Assembly (NCBI GenBank): GCA_002733575.1
Contig: NVWB01000166.1
Coordinates: forward strand, 1 to 42,792
Length of the DNA stretch: 42,792 bases
Direction: 5' to 3'
DNA from: Blastopirellula sp.
Lineage (GTDB): Bacteria; Planctomycetota; Planctomycetia; Pirellulales; Pirellulaceae
Under the pieces are notes generated by a model. That model made no database searches. It worked only from the letters and a program-made list of their open reading frames with translations, and was not told the origin of the DNA. Positions 42,711 to 42,792 of the stretch are shown here, one piece after another. Every line of letters begins with the position of its first letter. The stretch's first letter is position 1. Both the position numbers and the translations under genes were made by a program.

Positions 42711-42792
42711 AATCTAGCCACAGAGGACACAGAAATCAGAGAGAAAAATCTGAATCCAAACTCTCTGTGTCCTCCGTGCCCTCTGTGTTTAA
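42711..42792. repeat. Imperfect inverted repeat at the window end
   Basis: The left arm CCACAGAGGACACAGA(AATCA)GAGAG at 42719-42743 pairs with the right arm CTCTCTGTGTCCTCCGTGCCCTCTGTG at 42761-42787. Similar 'cacagaggacacagag' palindromes recur between genes in many environmental bacteria. The arms are separated by 17 bases and run to the window edge. The stretch from 42577 has no gene. Confidence 0.6.

Overview
The window is a chromosomal segment of a planctomycete. The basis is the families present: a Planctomycete-type cytochrome/DUF1549/DUF1553 protein beside a Tat-exported DUF1501 protein, four secreted sulfatases, a Minf_1886-family protein, a TIGR03067-like protein, and several membrane proteins that begin with an N-terminal N-P-[FYL]-x-[SA]-P motif. 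Base composition looks moderate by eye. Order-level placement (Pirellulales-like) is a guess. I found no phage, insertion sequence, CRISPR array, rRNA or tRNA.

Layout. 1-5350 (minus): gyrA followed tightly by gmd, rmd and the start of a UDP-sugar dehydrogenase gene, which is cut by the window edge; these are nucleotide-sugar genes for deoxyhexose and uronate-containing glycans. 5749-10607 (plus): a secreted endonuclease/exonuclease/phosphatase protein, two YcxB-like membrane proteins, a sulfatase with an atypical active-site motif, and a GT4 glycosyltransferase. 10622-15864 (minus): PaiB-like flavin-binding protein, then a housekeeping block transcribed rpmA, (terminator/attenuator), obgE, coaX, mnmE-like, the last three with 4-base overlaps, preceded by a secreted protein of unknown function. 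16126-20710 (minus): an exported alpha/alpha-toroid protein, a lone groES, a gene-free stretch of about 800 bases that ends in a strong plus-strand terminator and may encode a structured RNA, then a small membrane protein, a Minf_1886 protein, RicT/PSP1 and an ArsC-like protein. 20816-21335 (plus): trxA with a clear promoter, leader hairpin and terminator.

21466-25285 (minus): ADP-ribosylglycohydrolase, small membrane proteins and a membrane-anchored 22-residue leucine-rich-repeat protein. 25479-31127 (plus): three sulfatases interrupted by a TIGR03067-like protein, a small membrane protein on the opposite strand and an inverted pair of REP-like palindromes. 31214-33435 (plus): four tandem, tightly packed paralogous 4-TM membrane proteins, the first broken by an in-frame TAA. 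33609-35969: proA and a lone fliM. 36002-40549 (minus): the cytochrome/LamG/DUF1553 protein and its DUF1501 partner. 40809-42576 (plus): pyrF with an in-frame TAA between its catalytic and phosphate-binding halves, then a VTT/TVP38-type membrane protein. The window ends in an imperfect inverted repeat.

The most interesting observations are the tandem array of NPFxSP membrane paralogs, the two in-frame TAA codons (array member 1 and pyrF) in otherwise intact frames, the MnmE-like GTPase without the C-terminal Cys motif, the sulfatase with C-T-N-T-R in place of C-x-P/A-x-R, and the candidate structured RNA at about 18.2-18.55 kb. None amounts to a proven new system from sequence alone.
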